NCBI GenBank assembly: GCA_017619335.1
Contig: JAFZSP010000053.1
Coordinates: forward strand, 1-64,000
Length of the DNA: 64,000 bases
DNA from: Bacteroidaceae bacterium
GTDB lineage: Bacteria; Bacteroidota; Bacteroidia; Bacteroidales; Bacteroidaceae
Direction: 5' to 3'
In this document: piece by piece, positions 61,125 to 64,000 of the stretch
Numbering within the stretch: the first letter of the stretch is position 1
How the letters are laid out: each line of letters starts with the position of its first letter
Made by a program: the position numbers and the translations under genes
Notes under the pieces: generated by a model
Told to the model about the DNA's origin: nothing
What the model saw: only the letters and a program-made list of their open reading frames with translations
Database searches by the model: none

Positions 61125-61180
61125 TTATATCATTTATTATTTATCATTTTTCATTATTCATTATTCACTTTTCATTTTTA
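61125..61180 (-). repeat. heptamer tandem repeat (ATTATTC family), 8 units
   Basis: TTATATC-ATTTATT-ATTTATC-ATTTTTC-ATTATTC-ATTATTC-ACTTTTC-ATTTTTA on the plus strand, filling most of the gap between the LptD-type gene stop and the BACON-like lipoprotein start. Confidence 0.9.
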
Positions 61181-61196
61181 ATCGTTATTTAGCGCC

Positions 61197-64000
61197 TCAG
61201 TACCACTGCTGCTGGTTGCTGTAGCTGCTCTGCTTGCGCCACTTGAGTGCGTCGGCCAGTGTGCTGGCATTGCAGGCGAAGGTGAAGTTGAAAGAGGTGT
61301 AGGGCGCGAGCACCATGGAACAAGACATACTGAAACAGTGAAGGTCACGTTGCAGGGAGGCCGTGGTCATTGATATCTTCTTGTAATTGAAGTCATAACC
61401 CGACGACCATGAGATGTTCCATCCTTCGGCAATCTGTAGGTTGCCGGAGAAGTTGAGCGTATGGGTGAGTTTATAGGGATAACGCATTCTGCTCGTGTTG
61501 AAAGTGCCGGAAGTGTTCTCTCGCATAGAGACGCCGTAGGAAACAGAGAACGACCATGGCAACTGGAACTTCAGGTACCCGTCCTCGTCCAACTCACCCG
61601 CATTCTTATTACGTTTGGCACCCGTGCGTCCTTTGTTTATGTCGGGATCCAGGTTGGTGTCATTCATATCCAGATTGTCCTCATCTTGATCTTCTTCCTC
61701 ATCTTCTTTATCATCTCGTTTAGAACCTTTCTTTCCGAAGAGCTTCGAGAAGGTCTGATTATTAAAGGTATAGGAGAGATTCTGACTCATGCCCTGGAAA
61801 CGTCCGAATCGGCCATAGTGGTACTCTGTCTTGTCACCCACATAGACGCGGCCGTTCTCGTCAATCTCGTAGGCGTAGGTGGCGAAGACGGCATTCATAG
61901 AGAAGGTGTAACTCTTGGAGAGCTTCAGTCGCAGGCGTGTATTCAGGTCACTCCACGGTCGTGTTTTGGCGGCCATATTGTAAGACATTGACGCACCGAT
62001 TTCATCGATGAGGCTGATTTTCTTGGTCGAGTCGTTGTCTGTCCGCAGCTTCATCTCAATATTGTTTCCGATATCCATGGAGATACTTCCCGTCATTCCT
62101 TGTGATGGCACGCCATACATCATACCCTGATAGGGCGAGTAGGAGACGGTGGAGACATTGCCATCGCGGTCTGTCTTCACATAGGAGTCATAATATCCAT
62201 AGCGTGAGGCGCTGAAGTCCGGAGCGTAGGAGAAACTGACGGTGGGTGTCAATACGTGACGGATGGTCTGTATCTTTTTCCCGATGAGGGGACGGTAGAA
62301 GCCGTAGAGTTTGGTGGAAGCGGACAGGCTGAGGTTATAGTCATAGACGTTGTTGAAGCCCCAGACGGTGTCGCGGTGCTCCGTTTGTGCCTGTTCATTC
62401 CAGAAACGCTTGACCTTGTAGGTGTACATTCGATCTGTGAAATTGAACGAGGGCGTCACATTGATATAATTCAGTACAGAGAAGGATGCAGACACAGGAA
62501 TCTTGTGCTGCATACCGTTTTTCCAGTCCTTGATGAGGTTGGAATGTAGTATCTTGTCCTCCTTGGTGGAGATACTGTTGGAGAAGGTACCGGTGTAAGA
62601 CATTGCAATCTTCTCATACCACCTCTCCTTGCCCACCGCTTTCTTGCGCTTGAAAGGATTGAATCGCGCCAGGGAGATATTGAGTGAGGGGAGCGTCATG
62701 CTGATGCTGCTGTCCCGCATGTTCTGGGACATATTCATGGTGGAAGACAGCGTCAGTCCAATATCGGAGAAGGTGCGGCTGTAGGATATGGAAGAGGTGC
62801 GCGTGCTCTGTGTATAACTCTGTGGGTTATACATGGAGGTGAGGTTGTTGCGTTCATAGTTGGAGGTGGAGAAGTTCACACTTGCGGAGAAGCTCTGGTT
62901 GGGATTCGCCTTTGGATCCTGACGGTGGCTCCACTGCACCTTGAAGCTGGTGGAGACGGCATAGTCCGGCATGTTTTTCTCGCCCTCGACGGTGTTCTGG
63001 TAGGCAGCGTTGAGCGAACCGCTGTATCGGTAACGCTTTCGGTAGGTGCTCTGTGCATTCAGTCCCCAGGAGCCTTTGGTGTAGATTTCTCCTAAAAGTT
63101 TCAGGTCTATCTTGTCGTTGAAAGCAAAGTAATATCCGCCGTCACGGAGGTAGAAACCACGGTTGGTCTCATCGCCGTAGGTCGGCATAATCATTCCGCT
63201 GCTGTAACTGCTGGAGAAGGGGAAGAAGCCGTAGGGGATAGCCAATGGCAGCGGCACGTCCTCCAGCACCAGGTAGGCCGGTCCGAAGACCACATCCTTG
63301 CCGGGACGGACTTTAGCGCGGGTCAGGGCGAGGTAGAAGTGTGGGTGGCGGGCGTCACAAGTGGTGTATTTGGCTTTGGCCACATACATGGTTCCCGAGG
63401 AGTCACGCTTGCTCTCGTTACTGGTCATAAAACCCTCACCCTGTTGAGTATAGACATTGTTAATGAACGCCTTGCGCGTCTTGAAATTATAGGAAATTCG
63501 GTCTGGTTCATACTCGTCGGACCCTTGTTTGAAGACGGGTGGCACGGTGACCTTCCCTAAGGAGTCCTTGGTACCCAAGGCGTGGACAATACTACTGTCG
63601 ATACTCATGTCCATACGGTCTGCTGTGAGTTCCAGGTTGGAATACTTCACCACCGCATTACCGTAGAAGTTGACGCGATTGGCTCCGTAGTCAAAGACAA
63701 TGGAGTCCTTGACCGAGAAATCCACGGGTGCATCCAGCGCGCTCTTGCTCTGCTTGGAAGAGTCGATGGCCAGGGTGTCTATTCCCGTGTGTCCGGCACG
63801 TCCTAAATAGACAGTGTCACCGTGAACGATCATGAAGCGTGCGGTGTCACCCTCGTTGTAAATGGTGTCGGTGGCCAATGAGTCAAAGAGTGACACGACG
63901 GCACTCTGCAGACGGCGGGCCACTGCGGAATCCTCATCGACGACAAAAACACGACTCCTCCCAACCAGCGGAGTGGAAGCCGAAGCCACGAACAGGCCGA
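61197..64000 (-). CDS. lptD: LptD-family LPS-assembly outer-membrane protein (5' end outside window)
   Basis: At least 930 residues; the frame stays open to the right edge and the first visible residues (GLFVASAS) look like the end of a signal peptide, so the true start lies just beyond the window and the internal GTG at 63989 is not the start. N-terminal periplasmic OstA-like domain (VDFSVKDSIVFDYGANRVNF, VVKYSNLELTADRM), then a large beta-barrel rich in alternating aromatic strands. A Lys/Asp/Glu-rich insertion (about residues 755-790 of the visible part) would be an extracellular loop. Partner of LptE (40809-41327). Confidence 0.88.
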   Translation of the reverse strand, partial: GLFVASASTPLVGRSRVFVVDEDSAVARRLQSAVVSLFDSLATDTIYNEGDTARFMIVHGDTVYLGRAGHTGIDTLAIDSSKQSKSALDAPVDFSVKDSIVFDYGANRVNFYGNAVVKYSNLELTADRMDMSIDSSIVHALGTKDSLGKVTVPPVFKQGSDEYEPDRISYNFKTRKAFINNVYTQQGEGFMTSNESKRDSSGTMYVAKAKYTTCDARHPHFYLALTRAKVRPGKDVVFGPAYLVLEDVPLPLAIPYGFFPFSSSYSSGMIMPTYGDETNRGFYLRDGGYYFAFNDKIDLKLLGEIYTKGSWGLNAQSTYRKRYRYSGSLNAAYQNTVEGEKNMPDYAVSTSFKVQWSHRQDPKANPNQSFSASVNFSTSNYERNNLTSMYNPQSYTQSTRTSSISYSRTFSDIGLTLSSTMNMSQNMRDSSISMTLPSLNISLARFNPFKRKKAVGKERWYEKIAMSYTGTFSNSISTKEDKILHSNLIKDWKNGMQHKIPVSASFSVLNYINVTPSFNFTDRMYTYKVKRFWNEQAQTEHRDTVWGFNNVYDYNLSLSASTKLYGFYRPLIGKKIQTIRHVLTPTVSFSYAPDFSASRYGYYDSYVKTDRDGNVSTVSYSPYQGMMYGVPSQGMTGSISMDIGNNIEMKLRTDNDSTKKISLIDEIGASMSYNMAAKTRPWSDLNTRLRLKLSKSYTFSMNAVFATYAYEIDENGRVYVGDKTEYHYGRFGRFQGMSQNLSYTFNNQTFSKLFGKKGSKRDDKEDEEEDQDEDNLDMNDTNLDPDINKGRTGAKRNKNAGELDEDGYLKFQLPWSFSVSYGVSMRENTSGTFNTSRMRYPYKLTHTLNFSGNLQIAEGWNISWSSGYDFNYKKISMTTASLQRDLHCFSMSCSMVLAPYTSFNFTFACNASTLADALKWRKQSSYSNQQQWY

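Overview
The window is chromosomal DNA from a member of the Bacteroidales, most likely Prevotellaceae. Three things point there. Promoters carry the Bacteroidetes -7 element TAnnTTTG with, where visible, a -33 TTTG about 19-20 bases upstream, and Shine-Dalgarno sites are not obvious. Gene content is typical of the group: Na+-NQR, a GT3-type glycogen synthase, DUF4301, DUF4837, GxDLY-type SGNH hydrolase, an LptD/LptE pair and many secreted glycoside hydrolases. No SusC/SusD pair, phage, insertion sequence, CRISPR array or defence island was found; the region is mostly housekeeping with scattered CAZymes.

Layout. 0-0.2 kb: end of an rRNA operon (5S, terminator, and an inverted partial copy of the 5S 3' end). 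0.2-8.6 kb: a secreted DUF2807 protein and a glycogen block (alpha-glucan phosphorylase, GT3 glycogen synthase, branching enzyme with a histone-like Lys/Ala tail, YhcH-family protein). 8.7-12.1 kb: secreted MORN-repeat protein and a RelA/SpoT homologue with a decayed hydrolase site. 12.3-14 kb: DUF4301 and tRNA-Arg(UCU). 14-21.3 kb: a long minus-strand run hisA-hisF-hisIE-ftsE-like-lysC-lysA-GT2-dedA. 21.5-25.2 kb: creatininase-family gene facing hisH, GH53 galactanase, coiled-coil lipoprotein. 25.3-31.6 kb: complete nqrABCDEF operon whose NqrC carries a Cys/His-rich tail. 31.7-47.3 kb: plus-strand run tamB, rlmN, DUF4837, pdxA, sigma-54 activator, lptE, TPR gene, secG, GH115, ffh, folD. 47.4-53.8 kb: tRNA-His, M13 peptidase, GH27, ResB-CcsA fusion. 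54-64 kb: secreted TPR-like protein, SGNH esterase, mltF, udk, GH51, lipoprotein, and lptD cut by the right edge.

Two observations stand out. First, the gaps between co-directional genes are very often filled, from stop codon to start codon, with degenerate tandem repeats of strict period 7 (several unrelated sequence families) or period 9 (ATAACTCCC family). The same kind of repeat also sits in frame inside two genes (GH27 and ccsA). Second, NqrC, a periplasm-facing subunit of the sodium pump, ends in about 100 residues with 18 cysteines, including eight HxGC hexapeptides encoded by four 36-bp DNA repeats.

Functionally the window joins carbon storage (glycogen), respiration (Na+-NQR, cytochrome c assembly), envelope biogenesis (TamB, LptD/E, DedA, MltF, SecG, Ffh), amino-acid synthesis (His, Lys) and plant-glycan breakdown (GH53, GH115, GH27, GH51). 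Calls rest on reading motifs by eye; no searches were run.
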